From Porphyromonas sp. (GTDB lineage Bacteria; Bacteroidota; Bacteroidia; Bacteroidales; Porphyromonadaceae): a DNA stretch of 6,059 bases. Positions 4,985 through 6,059 of the stretch are shown one piece after another. The stretch covers positions 1-6,059 of the forward strand of contig JASBZJ010000115.1 in NCBI GenBank assembly GCA_029983495.1, given 5' to 3'. Both the position numbers and the translations under genes were made by a program. Below the pieces are notes generated by a model that made no database searches, was not told the DNA's origin, and worked only from the letters and a program-made list of their open reading frames with translations. Positions within the stretch are counted from its first letter, which is position 1, and each line of letters begins with the position of its first letter.

Positions 4985-6059
4985 ATGCAAACCGAAAAGA
5001 AAACATTCACTCTCGATGCCACACTTCCTAAGTACCCATCCTTCCAGGATGGCATAAGGCGTGCTCCCGATAGAGGTTATCGCCTTACAAAGGAGCAAAC
5101 TAAAGTCGCACTTCGTAACGCCTTGCGCTATGTACCCAAGGAACTTCACAATGAGCTAGCTCCTGAATTCCTCGAAGAACTCAAAACCAGAGGTAAAATT
5201 TACGCTTATCGTTACCGCCCTGAAGGGGATCTTAAAGCAACAACCATCAATGACTATAAGGGAAAATGCTTAGCAGGCAAAGCCTTTCAAGTAATGATTC
5301 ACAATAACCTTTCGTTTGATGTAGCACTATATCCATACGAATTGGTTACCTACGGAGAAACAGGGCAGGTTTGTCAGAATTGGCTACAATACCAACTTAT
5401 TATAAAATACCTTGAGGAACTCGAAGAGGACCAAACATTAGTGCTACTTAGTGGGCACCCCTTGGGGCTTTTCAAAAGTAGACCCGATGCTCCTCGTGTT
5501 ATTCTAACAAATTCAATGATGGTAGGCCTCTACGACAATATCGATGATTGGGAAATTGCAGCGCAAATGGGTGTTGCAAATTACGGTCAAATGACAGCTG
5601 GAGGTTGGATGTATATTGGACCACAAGGTATTGTTCATGGAACATTCAACACGTTGCTCAATGCTGGTCGAAAAGTTCTGCACATTCCTACCGGACAAAA
5701 CCTCAAAGGTCGCCTATTCGTTTCGAGTGGACTTGGAGGTATGAGCGGAGCTCAACCAAAAGCTGCCGATATTGCAGGTGCAGTAAGCATTACTGCCGAG
5801 GTTGACTATTCGCGAATAAAAACGCGCTTGGATCAAGGCTGGGTAAAACATGTTAGTGATAGCCTCGAAGAGTGTATTGATAAAGCTCGCAAAGCGCAGA
5901 ACGATGGCGAAGCATGTTCCATTGCTTATCATGGAAATATTGTGGATCTCCTTGAGTATTGCATTAAACAGGACGTTCACATCGACCTACTTAGCGACCA
6001 AACAAGTTGCCATGCCGTTTACGAAGGTGGATATTGCCCTGCAAGTTTATCGTTTGATG
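4985..6059 (+). CDS. hutU: Urocanate hydratase, N-terminal 358 residues (3' end outside window)
   Basis: The ATG at 4985 opens a frame that runs off the window end without a stop. Urocanase (HutU) is a cytoplasmic enzyme with tightly bound NAD+ that hydrates urocanate to imidazolone-5-propionate, the second step of histidine degradation. Clear family blocks are YGETGQVCQNW (123-133), LVLLSGHPLGLF (152-163), NYGQMTAGGWMYIGPQGIVHGT (199-220), SSGLGGMSGAQPKAA (247-261; glycine-rich NAD-binding loop), AEVD (271-274) and LSDQTSCHAVYEGGYCP (336-352). The wording YIGPQGIVHGT and the N-terminal region match the longer form (about 660 residues) common in Bacteroidota rather than the 550-residue proteobacterial enzyme, so nearly half should lie beyond the window, including the FQGLPxRI[CS]W signature. 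The 32-bp gap from fthC has no recognisable promoter. I expect ftcD, hutI, fchA or hutH downstream. Confidence 0.93.
   Translation, partial: MQTEKKTFTLDATLPKYPSFQDGIRRAPDRGYRLTKEQTKVALRNALRYVPKELHNELAPEFLEELKTRGKIYAYRYRPEGDLKATTINDYKGKCLAGKAFQVMIHNNLSFDVALYPYELVTYGETGQVCQNWLQYQLIIKYLEELEEDQTLVLLSGHPLGLFKSRPDAPRVILTNSMMVGLYDNIDDWEIAAQMGVANYGQMTAGGWMYIGPQGIVHGTFNTLLNAGRKVLHIPTGQNLKGRLFVSSGLGGMSGAQPKAADIAGAVSITAEVDYSRIKTRLDQGWVKHVSDSLEECIDKARKAQNDGEACSIAYHGNIVDLLEYCIKQDVHIDLLSDQTSCHAVYEGGYCPASLSFD

Noticed and set aside
4949..5149. Minus-strand open frame opposite the hutU start
   Set aside because: The + strand encodes clear urocanate hydratase here and the antisense frame has no recognisable features.
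5513..5980. Three open frames (both strands) inside hutU
   Set aside because: All overlap the conserved QMTAGG and GLGGMSGAQ blocks of urocanate hydratase in other frames; they are shadows.
1..6059. Mobile element, CRISPR array, tRNA/rRNA or defence system
   Set aside because: The gaps are at most about 95 bp, and contain no repeat arrays, terminal inverted repeats or RNA folds of the needed size. All genes are housekeeping or membrane-type families.

Overview
The window is a 6.06 kb chromosomal stretch from a member of the Bacteroidota, most likely of the Bacteroidales. Three things point there. Two intergenic regions carry the Bacteroidota-type -7 promoter element TAnnTTTG (TACCTTTG at 529-536, TAATTTTG at 2202-2209). 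Strong Shine-Dalgarno sequences are mostly absent. The proteins (DUF3109, a two-gene LrgA/LrgB pair, a dCMP deaminase-S41 protease-5-formyl-THF cyclo-ligase string, and a urocanate hydratase of what looks like the long form) resemble Bacteroidales homologues as I remember them. Base composition is moderately AT-rich and even, with no sign of a transferred island. Every gene is on the + strand and no gap exceeds about 95 bp.

Layout. (1) Positions 1-479 hold the C-terminal part of a family 2 glycosyltransferase whose start lies upstream of the window. Its stop codon sits inside a small inverted repeat. (2) Positions 480-572 carry a clear promoter. (3) Positions 573-2162 form a tightly overlapping three-gene unit: a cysteine-rich DUF3109 protein, an LrgA/CidA-type membrane protein (GTG start inside a 4-base GTGA overlap) and an LrgB-type membrane protein (11-base overlap). 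(4) Positions 2163-2248 carry a 7-bp inverted repeat, a second promoter and a short hairpin in the presumed leader. (5) Positions 2249-4952 hold a dCMP deaminase, a membrane-anchored PDZ/S41 C-terminal processing protease and 5-formyltetrahydrofolate cyclo-ligase, separated by gaps of 64-85 and 27 bp. (6) From 4985 to the window end is the N-terminal 358 residues of urocanate hydratase (HutU), 32 bp after the cyclo-ligase gene.

How the genes may work together. LrgA and LrgB homologues form a two-component membrane transporter; in Gram-positive bacteria such pairs take up pyruvate, and the older model is holin-like control of murein hydrolases. Coupling to a cysteine-rich, probably metal-binding soluble protein suggests a joint function that is not explained. 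The deaminase feeds dUMP/dTMP synthesis, which consumes folate. The cyclo-ligase returns 5-formyl-THF to the folate pool. HutU starts the part of histidine degradation that in many bacteria ends by passing a formimino group to THF. A folate/one-carbon theme therefore runs through the right half, with the protease as an apparently unrelated passenger.

I see no mobile element, CRISPR array, RNA gene or defence system. The points most worth a second look are the shortened DUF3109 protein, its translational coupling to lrgAB, and the fthC-hutU adjacency.
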